From Paenibacillus contaminans (GTDB lineage Bacteria; Bacillota; Bacilli; Paenibacillales; NBRC-103111), in the NCBI RefSeq assembly GCF_003285015.1, contig NZ_QMFB01000012.1:221137-285136 (forward strand): 64,000 nt of DNA, read 5' to 3'. A model generated the notes under the pieces. It searched no databases. It had not been told where the DNA came from and saw only the letters and a list, made by a program, of their open reading frames with translations. A program made the position numbers and the translations under genes. Positions 17,486 through 26,493 of the stretch are shown here, piece by piece. Position 1 is the first letter of the stretch, and each line of letters opens with the position of its first letter.

Positions 17486-18424
17486 CTAACTCTTGTTCGT
17501 GAAGCGGCTGCGAAGCGGAAAAACGGCATCCAGCAGCCCAAGCAGGCTAAACAGCGTAACGAATCCCGGTATTACCGGATAGAGCACGACCATAACCGCT
17601 ACTGCGGCGATCGGCAGCCGTTTTCCCCAGCCCTTCTGATACGAAACAAACGACAAGAATGAAAGAGACTGAATCACGAATGCAATGGTCAGCAGCGGAT
17701 ACAAATTAAGTACGATCGTTACCAGGGCGGAGTCGGATCGAATATCCATGAAAAAATCCAAAACGATCGTAATCGCGTAGTAGAGCACGACCGACCTCGG
17801 CACTCTCCACTCGCGAAGCGGAGGCAGCCCCGGCAAATAAAGGCCTGAGCTTTTCAGGCGCCACCGAGTCAGCGCGTGGGTCACCAAAGCGAAATACGCC
17901 GAAACGGTAATCATGAACATCGGGATCATCTGCACCATCATGCTTACGAGGAGATCCAGCTTATCTTTAGGCAATACGCCGGTTATCAACTCGCCCATCG
18001 ATGCGATCGTATCGTCCAGCAGATCTTTGTACGCCCCGATCGGGTTCGCCCCTAACAGCGAGGCCACGAGCAGAATAAGAAGCATCTCGCCGAGCAGCGT
18101 CAAAGTCCCCGCCATAATTACGCCGCGAGCCGACCATTTCTTTTTGTAAAGGCGCCCCATAACGATGACGGGTACGAGGAAGAACAGGGAAAGCAGGATG
18201 AGGAATAGCCCGACCTTGCCCGTCAGGATATACAGCAAGAGAAGCAGAATCACATAAACGAAAGTAAACCGCTTGCTATCCAGCAACATGTACAAAACGA
18301 GCGGCGGAACCATTAGAAAACTGCTCGTTATGCCGTTAAGCGGAGTCAAAAAAGACAACATCAGCAATACGTAAATCACGCACCAAACGATAGTCGGAAA
18401 AATGCTTTTCGAGTCCCGGTTCAC
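17486..18424 (-). CDS. yybS: YybS-family (DUF2232) integral membrane protein
   Basis: 312 aa with about eight hydrophobic segments (for example VWCVIYVLLMLSFLTPL, YVILLLLLYILTG, MLLILLVASLLG). It belongs to the DUF2232/YybS family, which may be substrate-binding membrane components; function is not established. It precedes gdpP by 24 nt in the conserved order and has its own promoter at 18557. Confidence 0.88.
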   Translation of the reverse strand: MNRDSKSIFPTIVWCVIYVLLMLSFLTPLNGITSSFLMVPPLVLYMLLDSKRFTFVYVILLLLLYILTGKVGLFLILLSLFFLVPVIVMGRLYKKKWSARGVIMAGTLTLLGEMLLILLVASLLGANPIGAYKDLLDDTIASMGELITGVLPKDKLDLLVSMMVQMIPMFMITVSAYFALVTHALTRWRLKSSGLYLPGLPPLREWRVPRSVVLYYAITIVLDFFMDIRSDSALVTIVLNLYPLLTIAFVIQSLSFLSFVSYQKGWGKRLPIAAVAVMVVLYPVIPGFVTLFSLLGLLDAVFPLRSRFTNKS

Positions 18425-18556
18425 TGCGAATCATCCAACTCCCTAAACCAGAGTGTAACCCTATCTGCCCATATCGAGGCATAACCTGACGTTCGCGATG
18501 TCCGGTTTGCCTGACCGCATCGGAGAACCATCCCGTAACGGCCGCTTAATAGCTAG

Positions 18557-18565
18557 ATTATACCA
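18557..18565 (-). promoter_or_regulatory. promoter of the yybS-gdpP-rplI-dnaB operon
   Basis: Reverse strand extended -10 TGGTATAAT (TATAAT at 18557-18562); a -35 is not obvious. It lies about 133 nt upstream of yybS. Confidence 0.65.
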
Positions 18566-18650
18566 TAAACCGGACCGGTCTGTGCTAGTGCCCGCCTGCG
18601 CTTAGTTTGCTCCGGTGCAAGCTTCGCCCTTCAATTGCTTTCCGATAAAT

Positions 18651-18680
18651 TAAAAAAGCAGCAAGGTTTCCCTTGCTGCC
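18651..18680 (-). terminator. terminator of the rpsF-ssb-rpsR operon
   Basis: Reverse strand GCAGCAAGG-GAAA-CCTTGCTGC followed by TTTTTTAA, just after rpsR. Confidence 0.92.
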
Positions 18681-18692
18681 CGGTCCGAGAAA

Positions 18693-18971
18693 TTACTCGG
18701 TAGTGTATGGCAGTAACGCGATTTGACGCGAACGCTTGATAGCGATCGTCAGCATGCGCTGATACTTCGCGGAAGTACCGGTCACACGGCGTGGCAAAAT
18801 TTTGCCGCGCTCGCTGATGAACTTACGGAGCGTATCGATGTCTTTATAATCAATGTGTTGGATTTTGTTAACGGTAAAGTAACAAACCTTACGGCGTTTG
18901 TTGCGTCCGCCTTTTTTCGAAAACTTGCGGTCGCCGCGATCTTCGCCGCCATCTCTTTGTTTGAAGACCAT
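18693..18971 (-). CDS. rpsR: 30S ribosomal protein S18
   Basis: 92 aa. The signature RRKVCYFTVNKI and the conserved block RGKILPRRVTGTSAKYQR are visible. The N-terminal tail (KQRDGGEDRGDRKFSKKGG) is longer than in Bacillus and basic/acidic mixed. Third gene of the rpsF-ssb-rpsR operon. Confidence 0.97.
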   Translation of the reverse strand: MVFKQRDGGEDRGDRKFSKKGGRNKRRKVCYFTVNKIQHIDYKDIDTLRKFISERGKILPRRVTGTSAKYQRMLTIAIKRSRQIALLPYTTE

Positions 18972-18992
18972 TTCGTTTCAGTCCTTTCTCCA

Positions 18993-19472
18993 TTAGAATG
19001 GCAAATCATCGTCAGAAATATCGATCGGTTTTCCATCGTCAGAAAAAGGATCTTGATTGTTGCGTGCTCCCCCGAAGGAACGATTCTGGCTCGGTGCCGG
19101 AGGTGCGAATTCATCGCGCGCCGCTCCGCCTCCGCCGCCTTGGTTCTGGCTGTTGGCCGATTCCAAGAAACGGACGTTGTCGGCAACGACTTCCGTCACG
19201 TATACCTTGCGTCCTTCGTTATTGTCATAGTTGCGCACCTGCATACGGCCTTCCACTGCCGCAAGACGTCCCTTACGCAAATAATTCGCGCAGTGCTCCG
19301 CCTGCTGCCGCCAAACGACGACAGGAATGAAATCCGCTTCGCGCTCCTTCTGCTGGTTCGAGAACGGCCTATCGACCGCAAGCGTAAACTGAGTTACCGC
19401 CACACCCGCAGGTGTATACCGCAGCTCCGGATCACGCGTTAGTCTGCCGATCAGAATAACACGGTTCAACAA
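18993..19472 (-). CDS. ssb: single-stranded DNA-binding protein
   Basis: 159 aa from TTG 19472, chosen because GGAGGGG is 8 nt upstream and the family begins MLNRVILIGRLT. An OB fold (about 1-105) is followed by a Gly/Gln-rich linker (NQGGGGG) and the acidic tip DISDDDLPF that docks replication and repair partners. It binds single strands at the fork and sits between rpsF and rpsR as usual. Confidence 0.97.
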   Translation of the reverse strand: MLNRVILIGRLTRDPELRYTPAGVAVTQFTLAVDRPFSNQQKEREADFIPVVVWRQQAEHCANYLRKGRLAAVEGRMQVRNYDNNEGRKVYVTEVVADNVRFLESANSQNQGGGGGAARDEFAPPAPSQNRSFGGARNNQDPFSDDGKPIDISDDDLPF

Positions 19473-19512
19473 AGTAATCCCCTCCAACGATCGAACTAAC
19501 AAAAAGCTTGTC

Positions 19513-19797
19513 TTACGCTACGTCTTTAACGATCAGGTAACGAATGATTTCATCGGAAATCTTCATTACACGCTCAAGCTCCGCTACGACAGCCGGCGTA
19601 CCGTTGAAGTGGACGAGAACAAAGTGCCCGTCACGAAGCTTGTTGATCTCATACGCAAGACGGCGCTTGCCCATCACATCGCTTTTTGTTACTTCGCCAC
19701 CGTTCTCGATGATGCCTTGGAACTTCTCGATGGTGGACTGAACAGCTTCAGCCTCGATGTCGGTACGAATAATGTACATTATTTCGTATTTGCGCAT
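19513..19797 (-). CDS. rpsF: 30S ribosomal protein S6
   Basis: 94 aa, typical (MRKYEIMYIIRTDI; YEINKLRDGHFV). AGGAGGTG precedes the start. S6 pairs with S18 in the small subunit and the two can repress this operon through the leader. Confidence 0.97.
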   Translation of the reverse strand: MRKYEIMYIIRTDIEAEAVQSTIEKFQGIIENGGEVTKSDVMGKRRLAYEINKLRDGHFVLVHFNGTPAVVAELERVMKISDEIIRYLIVKDVA

Positions 19798-19897
19798 GGT
19801 TGATTCACCTCCTTTTGGTCTAAACGGCCCCTTCCGCAGCTACGGAAAGAGCAAGGAGCGAGGATGCTTGGTATTCCCAGAAAACTCGCACCATAAT

Positions 19898-19926
19898 ACT
19901 ATACCAGATTCGGTTGTGCGTTACAA
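19898..19926 (-). promoter_or_regulatory. promoter and leader of the rpsF operon
   Basis: Reverse strand: TTGTAA (19921-19926), 17-bp spacer, TATAGT (19898-19903) with extended TGG. The leader of about 95 nt holds a 7-bp hairpin CTTTCCG/CGGAAGG (about 19833-19852), a possible S6:S18 feedback site. Confidence 0.7.
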
Positions 19927-20029
19927 CCAAACCGATGCATTCCCCTTCATTTCCCTCAAATTGTATGCCGAAGGTTTACATGCCTTCCCTGTTATCCGCT
20001 CATACTAACCGATATCGGAGGTGAGTGCG

Positions 20030-20218
20030 ATGGGTGAAAGAACCGAATTCCGTCCGGGCGAATCCGTGCCGAAGAGCGGCGACTACATCGAAATTGGCGA
20101 GAACGATTTCCACATGGGCATCCAAAATCCCAAAACCGTAACCTTGGAGAAAGGCGACGCCTTTCCGAACACGACCAACCATAATCGGAAATGGACGACG
20201 AAAACCAGACACTCCTAA
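20030..20218 (+). CDS. YjzC-like small protein
   Basis: 62 aa from ATG 20030 with GGAGG 8 nt upstream. The sequence pattern F-x-PG-x-x-P, Y-x-EIGE and the end NTTNHNRKWT resembles the YjzC family of small Bacillales proteins of unknown function. It is transcribed rightward, away from rpsF. Confidence 0.75.
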   Translation: MGERTEFRPGESVPKSGDYIEIGENDFHMGIQNPKTVTLEKGDAFPNTTNHNRKWTTKTRHS

Positions 20219-20230
20219 CATAAGGATGAG

Positions 20231-20488
20231 ATGCGGATGAGAAAATTTACGATCGTTTTGACGCTAATCGGCGCAGCGCTTTGTCTTGTCCATTTTATCG
20301 GGCTTGATCCGAAAAACATGCTGCTGTTTTCGTTTAGCGTGCCGCTGTGGTTCGTCCCCATTTTCGCCGACATCCGCGACGTCAATTTGTATTTTGCCTA
20401 CTTCTTGACGATCGTTTCCTGGGGACTGATGGGGTATGCCATCGATTGGTACGTTCAAAAATACAGAACCCGGCGCCATAGCGAATAA
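20231..20488 (+). CDS. small membrane protein
   Basis: 85 aa (or 83 if ATG 20237 is used; AAGGA lies 4 and 10 nt before the two starts). Hydrophobic segments at about residues 6-24, 30-46 and 53-75 (FAYFLTIVSWGLMGYAI) end in a basic tail (YRTRRHSE). I do not recognise the family. It follows the YjzC-like gene by 12 nt and shares its terminator. Confidence 0.65.
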   Translation: MRMRKFTIVLTLIGAALCLVHFIGLDPKNMLLFSFSVPLWFVPIFADIRDVNLYFAYFLTIVSWGLMGYAIDWYVQKYRTRRHSE

Positions 20489-20498
20489 GCTCTCCAAG

Positions 20499-20533
20499 AA
20501 AAACCTTCAAAGCGTAAGCCTTGAAGGTTTTTA
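20499..20533. terminator. bidirectional terminator
   Basis: AAAAACCTTCAA-AGCGTAAGCC-TTGAAGGTTTTT: a 12-bp stem with A and T runs, between the convergent small membrane gene and the anti-sigma gene. Confidence 0.9.
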
Positions 20534-20600
20534 AATTGGATTGCGGCAAACCGGCGGCGTTAGCCAGATAGCTTTTTCGTTCCTGACACGATCTGTTCGC

Positions 20601-21482
20601 TTATTTCACTTGAAGCAGCCACTCCAGCATTGCCATCAGTTTTGCTTCTGTATGCGGGGAATTCGATTCGGCCGATATCCGATAAAATAATCCCGAATTA
20701 CCCATACCGGATCTCCATACCAGCTCCGTTCCGCTCTCGTTCGTCGAAAGCAAGCCTTCGGCGCCCCTTATGTTCACTTTGCCGATTGTTGACATCTTGC
20801 TTAAATCGGTGTAATACGTCCCCCACCGTTTGGCTTCGGTAATCGAAGCGGATACAGACTCGCCTTCTACAAGAGCGCGCACCGTCACACCGGTTATTTC
20901 TTCTTCTACGTTTACCAGCAACGCAGCTATTTGCCCTTCGTTCGTTATGCTTTGCTTTTGCAGTTGGGCAATGTCGGGCTCACCGACATGATGCTGGATA
21001 CTCCCCTCCACGAATGCTATAGATTCGCTGTCTTGCCAAGGCAGCGCAAACAATGGGCCTGCCTGGCTTCTCAACACATCCAGACTGGTTAGACGGAGAG
21101 GCTTTTCCATGACGCTTACGATGCCCTCCGGATTTCCTTCCTGCTTATATATCGCTACCGCCTCACCGGGCTGAATGCGTTCCAGGGCAGCGTCCAGCTC
21201 CTCCGCCGTGTACACAGACGGCTTGTTGTCTTGATCATATGCTCTAATGGAAAGCGTCTGATCGCCTTTATCGTTAAAAAGAGATATCGACGTGAAATAG
21301 GCATAGCCGCTGCCCACCAATGCGAGCAGCAGCACCGATGCTAAAATAACTGTCCTCGATGTAATGTTGTAACGTTTCCTATTATAAGGTAGCTTTACCC
21401 GTCTCATGATTTCGTCGTGAACGTCGATTTCCGGGATGGCGAGCTTCTCAAGCTTCTTTTCTATCGTTTGATTAGTGATCAA
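20601..21482 (-). CDS. probable anti-sigma factor, single-pass membrane protein
   Basis: 293 aa from TTG 21482; AGGAGG lies 8 nt upstream. A cytoplasmic N-terminus of about 45 residues, one transmembrane helix (about 44-63, TVILASVLLLALVGSGYAYF) and a large extracytoplasmic domain follow. It overlaps the sigma gene by 11 nt, which with the topology suggests it holds that sigma factor at the membrane. The extracytoplasmic domain is not one I can name. Confidence 0.7.
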   Translation of the reverse strand: MITNQTIEKKLEKLAIPEIDVHDEIMRRVKLPYNRKRYNITSRTVILASVLLLALVGSGYAYFTSISLFNDKGDQTLSIRAYDQDNKPSVYTAEELDAALERIQPGEAVAIYKQEGNPEGIVSVMEKPLRLTSLDVLRSQAGPLFALPWQDSESIAFVEGSIQHHVGEPDIAQLQKQSITNEGQIAALLVNVEEEITGVTVRALVEGESVSASITEAKRWGTYYTDLSKMSTIGKVNIRGAEGLLSTNESGTELVWRSGMGNSGLFYRISAESNSPHTEAKLMAMLEWLLQVK

Positions 21483-22044
21483 TCTGCACCCCTCCTTTTA
21501 GGTTATCTTGCACTTGTACCCGTTCCGTCGTTTGCAGTTTCTTCCTCGCTCTTTCGAATTGCTTTCGCAAGCTGGCCGGCTTCGCCTTGAATATAACGCT
21601 CATTTCCTCGTAACTCATCCCATGGATGACTTTAAGGATGACCAGTCCCCTCGCATCCGGCGGAAGCGGCTCCAGCAAAGCCATTACTTCGGCGTCCGAT
21701 TCGTCAGTCTTTACGCCGCTTCCTTGCACGGCCGTTTCATGGGCCATCCTTCGAAACAAGGCGAGCAGTCGTCCTCTCTTTTTCATTTTGTTGAGACACA
21801 TGCGGTGGGCGATCGTCAGAAGCCAACCGACAAAAGCGCCGGTCTCCTCATACCGGTGCAGCTGCTCATAAGCGCGTACGAATGTTTCTTGTACAGTGTC
21901 TTCCGCATCCTGCCGATTGCCGAGCATTGGGTAGCAATACCGAAATACCTTTTGCTGAAGATGGCGCACCAGCTCCGAAAAGGCATCCTGCCGGCCTTGC
22001 TTCGCCAAGCTAACGAGGTGCTCCAGATGCTCTTCCATGTTCAT
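21472..22044 (-). CDS. ECF-type RNA polymerase sigma factor
   Basis: 190 aa. Region 2 (about 22-90: FSELVRHLQQKVFRYCYPMLGNRQDAEDTVQETFVRAYE) and region 4 (about 125-175: PPDARGLVILKVIHGMSYEEM ... SLRKQFERARKKL) are clear, quoted here in pieces. Two starts are possible (ATG 22044 or 22038), both behind GGAGG. Together with the overlapping membrane protein it forms a sigma/anti-sigma switch, signal unknown. A DnaA-box cluster lies about 90 bp upstream. Confidence 0.9.
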   Translation of the reverse strand: MNMEEHLEHLVSLAKQGRQDAFSELVRHLQQKVFRYCYPMLGNRQDAEDTVQETFVRAYEQLHRYEETGAFVGWLLTIAHRMCLNKMKKRGRLLALFRRMAHETAVQGSGVKTDESDAEVMALLEPLPPDARGLVILKVIHGMSYEEMSVIFKAKPASLRKQFERARKKLQTTERVQVQDNLKGGVQIDH

Positions 22045-22136
22045 TCCTCCCTCCCTTCTTATCTGTTAACAATGCTTTTGCCCGGTTTGTGACACCGATC
22101 TGCACTTATTTGTTCCGATCATAATTATCCCCGCAC

Positions 22137-22235
22137 TTATCCACAGTGTTGATAACCACCCCAAATAGGCGCTATCCTTGTTGCGGGAAGTTATTCACAT
22201 GTTGAAAACTTCGCTTATTTTCGGATTTATCCACA
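22137..22235. promoter_or_regulatory. DnaA-box cluster away from oriC
   Basis: Two perfect boxes TTATCCACA (22137-22145 and 22227-22235, plus) and two one-mismatch boxes, TGTTGATAA (22147-22155, minus) and TTATTCACA (22191-22199, plus), lie within 99 bp. They are about 31 kb from oriC, between the ECF sigma gene and the integrated element. Confidence 0.75.
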
Positions 22236-23015
22236 GGTGGATAGCGATTTAGAGCTTTCCTAAGCTATCCTTGGAATCCCTTTTAAATACTGACCTCGTT
22301 AAAAAAAATCCGTATCGGAACAGCTTGATCTTATCATCGAACCGTTTAAGAGTTTTCCGAACCGCGGCACGCGGTGCTTGGTCACACGTCGGCGGTCAAT
22401 CCTCGTGCAGCCGGTACAGCCGGAAACTTGATTTCCCTTGCTGCATCTAGCTGCAGGGCCCTGGAATCTTCCGACGAGCATTTCCATTGAATATGGGCAA
22501 TGGATCATTTCACACCTTACATGGCTTGGTAGGAGCTTGGCCTAGGATGTGCTGAAAGGTTACATTCGCGTTCTTAGAAAGGCGCCTGAAAGGAAAGCAC
22601 GGACGTCAAAGGAATCTTAAAGCCGCTATAACGTGGACTGAAGGCTCTTCGCAATGGCATAAAAGCAGCCCCCGGAATGACTTCGAGGACAGCCCCTAGC
22701 TTTGTTGAAAGTGACAGTGACAGACGCGTAATCTTACGGCCCCACTGCCCCATCCCCTTTCACCAGAACTGCGAACCTTAACCTCGACCTTCAGTTAAAG
22801 CGGCTGCTCCCTAATGGATCGCGGCTGCACAGTGCGTTACAAAATGTATCGACGACCATGTCAGTACTCGTCACGGCTTACTGCACGACCGAGGGTCTCC
22901 GGTCTAATAATGACCTTAAAAGATCAACAAAAAAGGCCCAGCATCACGCTAGACCTCTTTAAATATATTCCTAAATACGTTTTCCCTTACCCCCTTCTTC
23001 ACCTCTTCAAAAGCA
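22236..23015. other. 780-bp gap with no supported gene
   Basis: Only short frames without ribosome-binding sites. AGCCCCCGGAATGACTT and GGACAGCCCC at about 22667-22699 resemble the ends of an insertion-sequence inverted repeat and may be a remnant. Confidence 0.4.
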
Positions 23016-23046
23016 ACAAAAAAGCGGCCTCTCATGAGAGACCGCT
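23016..23046 (-). terminator. original terminator of tRNA-Ser, displaced by integration
   Basis: Reverse strand AGCGGTCTCTCATGAGAGGCCGCT followed by TTTTTTG, directly beyond the displaced tRNA 3' end. The stem has one mismatch. It would have ended the tRNA transcript before the element inserted. Confidence 0.8.
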
Positions 23047-23049
23047 GTG

Positions 23050-23121
23050 TTTGTATGTATGGCGGAAAGGGTGGGATTCGAACCCACGCACGGCTCGCAC
23101 CGCCTAGCTGATTTCGAGTCA
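23050..23121. repeat. attL: 72-bp direct repeat with displaced tRNA-Ser 3' end
   Basis: Identical to 38371-38442, from TTTGTATGTATGGCGG to GATTTCGAGTCA. It includes the tRNA acceptor 3' strand, T arm, variable arm and part of the anticodon arm. Confidence 0.95.
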
Positions 23122-23682
23122 CGTATTTGCCGCTATAAGTCGTACAGTCCCGTTAGTATCAACGGTCAGCTTACGGTCACATAGCGTACTGATTCCGGCA
23201 CTTCTGCGCTTATTAGGTTCTTTCCTATTATATAGCGTATAGAGTGCGGAATCAACGTCGACCCCATGAGGTAAAATTTTTGTAAGAAATGTTTGCGGAC
23301 CAGGTAAACGGCCCATCCGGCAGACACCCCCGCCCCCTATGCCCGAATGTTACGGTTATTCATTCATATGCAACCGGATGCCTAGCTGATTGGTAATCAT
23401 AACGGTATCGTCACCGCTCACAAGCCGCATGGTTACGCGATAAATCGGTTCTCATACGATTATGCAGCGTATTCAGCCGGTGATTCCGGTCATATGGCGC
23501 ATAAATATTCGTTGACCCCCGTGAGTTTCAAGAGACACACGTCCGGCAGGCACTCGGCGGATGATTTGCGGAATTCGCCTCTTCTACGTTAAGCATTGTT
23601 AACCTACGTTAATCAACGTTAAGTCGCGTTTCATCTATTGAAACCATCATTATGACGTTATCAATTCGCGGTTAACACGGAC
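23122..23682. other. left end of the element, no supported gene
   Basis: 560 bp without a convincing reading frame. Three ACGTTAA units at about 23587-23630 (CTACGTTAAG, CTACGTTAAT, CAACGTTAAG) could be arm-type integrase sites. Confidence 0.4.
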
Positions 23683-23731
23683 AAAAAAAGAGCGGAGCCG
23701 CGACGCTATACAAGCCGCCACAACTCCGCTG
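23683..23731 (-). terminator. terminator of the phage operon
   Basis: Reverse strand AGCGGAG ... CTCCGCT with an inner imperfect stem, followed by CTTTTTTT. It lies 18 nt past the tape-measure stop. Confidence 0.8.
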
Positions 23732-23748
23732 TTTTAGTACGTTCTGTG

Positions 23749-25821
23749 TCATGCGCCACCTTCGGCCGCATATTTCAATTCCCGATAGATCGCTCCCATC
23801 AAGGCATCAACATCTTTTTCCGTGTATCCTGTCCCTTGGATCGTAATACCGCCGAAGTTGTACGTCGTGTTACCTCCGCCATTGCCCCGCGAATACTCCC
23901 GGTTCTCCTCCGCCGTCATGACGCGCTCACCCTTATGGAGCCTAGCCGTATACCCGTCGTAAGGAACACGCGCTAAGCCGCCGGCATGTGATCCGTCCGC
24001 TTTTTGTTTCGTCTGCGGGAGTACGTCCTTAAACGTTACCATATCTTTGACCGTACCCGGCGAAGGCGAAAAGTCCGGAAGCCATTTCCCGACATTGTCA
24101 AGCCAGCCCGTAACCTTCTTCGGAATACCGGTTGACGCAAAACTGTCTTTGGTCTGTTGCGTATACCCTTCAGTAGCTACCATTGCGGCCGCGAGTGCTT
24201 TCGCTTGGGCGGGACCAGGCGTAGCAATGAACGTAAGAGCAGCCGCTATACCTGGGCTATTCTTCATAAATTCACGGAGGCCTACCGTAATCCCGTCTCC
24301 AACCATTCCGCCAAGCGTCTTCGCCATCTTCAGCAAGGGTTCCGAATTATCTTTCATGAAATTCGAAAGATCATTCATCGACTCCTTGATTTGATCTTTG
24401 CCGCCGTTCGCGTACCAGTGATTGATAGAGTCCGTAAGCTTGTCAAATACGAACGATACTTTCGCCTGTATTCCGTCTAAGTTGCGAAATTCCGGATTGT
24501 TCAGAAAGTTCGTTTTAACGTATCTCGAAGCCCGGTCGACGGCGCTCTCGACCGACGCGATAATAGCCGGCGAATACTTCGTTACTGTATCCGTAAGCCC
24601 CATCATTACGCGGCGCATAACCGGCAGGAACGGTTTGCCTAGCGAGATTTGCAGTGACTCGAATGCGCTTTTGAATAACTCGACCGAGCCGGCCGCCGAT
24701 TCCATCTTCTTATTCGCGACTTGAAGCGCGGTAACTTTGCTCATTTCATCGCGGAATTCAGCTACGCCTTTAGCGCCGGCTTTATACAGCGTAGTAGCCG
24801 CTTTCACGCCATCAGTTCCGAAGATATCAAGCATCGTCGCTGTCCGGTCCTGTTCCGTCATGCTACCGAGCGTATCGCGTAGGACTTGCGCCACTTCAGC
24901 GAGGTCTTTGATTTTTCCGTTCTTAAAGAATTTGTTCGCTTTCCCGATACCAAGTCCGAGCCGTTCGAACAATTCCGCTGCCTTGTCCGTTTGAGGCTGC
25001 AAATACATAAGCATCGATTTAAACGAAGTACCGGCGTCTGATCCGTTCTTAAGTCCGTCATTACTCATAAGGCCGATCGCTGCGTTCAAGTCCGAGAAGG
25101 AGATACCGACCATATCCGCAACTCCGCCGGCTGACGCAAGCGCGTAACCGATACCACGAACGTCCGTAGCCGCAGCGTTTGCCGCTCCCGCCATGATATC
25201 CGCAGTCTGTGCCGCAGATAGGCCGTCTTTGCGGAACGCGTTCATTGCGGTTGCCATTGTTTCGGCAGCTTCCGTCAAGTCCAAACTCCCCGCCGTAGCG
25301 AGGTTAAGCGCCGCTTCAAGCCCGCCGGCTTGCGCGTTTGCCGGAGACATGCCGGCCTTCAGCAATTCTTCGAGTCCCTTCGCGGCTTCCAATGCACTAA
25401 ATTTCGTAGCCTTGCCCATATCAAGCGAAAGCTTTTCCATTTTCGCCATTTCATCCGCTGCGAGTCCGGTTAATGCCTCGACCGATTTAAGCTGATGTTC
25501 GAAGTCCATTGCCTTGCTGATCGCTGAACCTGCGAAGATGCCGCCAACCGCAACCGCAGCGGCTCCTCCCGCGACGGCCATTTTACCGGCTGCACTCACC
25601 ATTCTTCGCGTGGAACTCGTTACTCTATCGTTAGCCTTTTCGAGCATATTCGCGCTTCTTGTCTGCTTGTCGTTAGCGTCAGACGCCCTGTTTCCGGATG
25701 CCGCGAGGTCTTTGTTCGCCTGCTCCATCCGCTTGACGGCGCTAGTTGCCGACTTTAGCCCCGGCGTCATCTTATCGACGAGTGAAATCGTCGCGGATAA
25801 CTTAATTGACAAGCGCGTCAC
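23749..25821 (-). CDS. phage tail tape-measure protein
   Basis: 690 aa, TP901-type. An N-terminal coiled-coil region (about 1-85), a hydrophobic alanine/glycine stretch (about 78-105) and the PhageMin_Tail core (about 110-330: MDFEHQLKSVEALTG, FGTDGVKAATTLYKAG) are present. The C-terminus has GGLARVPYDGYTARLHKGERVMT, quoted in part, typical of the end of such proteins. It would set tail length in a long-tailed phage, yet no other tail gene is recognised nearby. Start is GTG, 20 nt inside the preceding gene. Confidence 0.9.
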   Translation of the reverse strand: MTRLSIKLSATISLVDKMTPGLKSATSAVKRMEQANKDLAASGNRASDANDKQTRSANMLEKANDRVTSSTRRMVSAAGKMAVAGGAAAVAVGGIFAGSAISKAMDFEHQLKSVEALTGLAADEMAKMEKLSLDMGKATKFSALEAAKGLEELLKAGMSPANAQAGGLEAALNLATAGSLDLTEAAETMATAMNAFRKDGLSAAQTADIMAGAANAAATDVRGIGYALASAGGVADMVGISFSDLNAAIGLMSNDGLKNGSDAGTSFKSMLMYLQPQTDKAAELFERLGLGIGKANKFFKNGKIKDLAEVAQVLRDTLGSMTEQDRTATMLDIFGTDGVKAATTLYKAGAKGVAEFRDEMSKVTALQVANKKMESAAGSVELFKSAFESLQISLGKPFLPVMRRVMMGLTDTVTKYSPAIIASVESAVDRASRYVKTNFLNNPEFRNLDGIQAKVSFVFDKLTDSINHWYANGGKDQIKESMNDLSNFMKDNSEPLLKMAKTLGGMVGDGITVGLREFMKNSPGIAAALTFIATPGPAQAKALAAAMVATEGYTQQTKDSFASTGIPKKVTGWLDNVGKWLPDFSPSPGTVKDMVTFKDVLPQTKQKADGSHAGGLARVPYDGYTARLHKGERVMTAEENREYSRGNGGGNTTYNFGGITIQGTGYTEKDVDALMGAIYRELKYAAEGGA

Positions 25822-26092
25822 ATCCCATCAAGCGGGCGAACTTACGCTTCAAGTGGTCGATTTGCTCGCGTACTTTCGCAGTTTGGCGAGGCGTACGCGC
25901 TTCCTTCGCCGCGTGAACGAGTTTTACCGCTTCTCGTAGTGCGACGAATAAGCTTCGCAGATTACCGTTTTCACTGTGCTTTAGCGGCTCCGCAGCCTGT
26001 AGAAACCGCCTGTACTCACGCCTATCATCGCAGGCTAGTTCGTATGACGCGACCACCGATTCTATGAGCCTGTATTCTTCATTTGTAAACAT
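25802..26092 (-). CDS. small phage protein of unknown function
   Basis: 96 aa from ATG 26092 (GGAGGAATCAGA upstream); an earlier in-frame start lacks a site. Helical and charged (QTAKVREQIDHLKRKFARLM). It precedes and overlaps the tape-measure gene by 20 nt, the position usually held by tail assembly chaperones, but I see no sequence support for that role. Confidence 0.7.
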   Translation of the reverse strand: MFTNEEYRLIESVVASYELACDDRREYRRFLQAAEPLKHSENGNLRSLFVALREAVKLVHAAKEARTPRQTAKVREQIDHLKRKFARLMGCDALVN

Positions 26093-26163
26093 TCTGATTC
26101 CTCCGATATAACGCAAAAAGGCCGACGCTGTGAACGCCGACCCTTCTCGTTTGATTGTGTCCT

Positions 26164-26493
26164 CTATATTTTGCCGGCCTTTTTTAACCGGTCAAACCGC
26201 GCTCTCGCTTCCGCAGCGGGGTCCGGCAGTTTTGGAGCGGTCCTACGTCCGTTACCGGGGTTAGGATCGACCGTACGCCTGGCCTGCGCCGCACGAATAA
26301 GAACCGGCAGAGTTTCCGCCAGCCCTGTAATTGATTCCGATATCTCCTTCTCGTCCTCGCCCATGATGTGAGGTAGCGCATCAAATACGTCGAGGCCTTT
26401 AACTCCGGACTCACCGAGCATGCGACGCTTTAGCGCAAGTACTACATCGGCCTTTTGCGCTAGTACTGCGTCCATTTCCTCCTGGGTGTACAT
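26164..26493 (-). CDS. small phage protein of unknown function
   Basis: 109 aa. A helical first half (MYTQEEMDAVLAQKADVVLA) and a basic, Pro/Arg-rich second half (QARRTVDPNPGNGRRTAPK). Its ATG overlaps the stop of the upstream gene by one base (TAATG). Family not recognised. Confidence 0.7.
   Translation of the reverse strand: MYTQEEMDAVLAQKADVVLALKRRMLGESGVKGLDVFDALPHIMGEDEKEISESITGLAETLPVLIRAAQARRTVDPNPGNGRRTAPKLPDPAAEARARFDRLKKAGKI

Noticed and set aside
22667..22699. Insertion-sequence inverted repeat
   Set aside because: Only a loose GGGGCTGTCC-like match at one place with no transposase or partner end; noted as a possible remnant only.
22814..23107. 97-codon plus-strand frame
   Set aside because: It runs into the displaced tRNA fragment, has no ribosome-binding site and odd composition.
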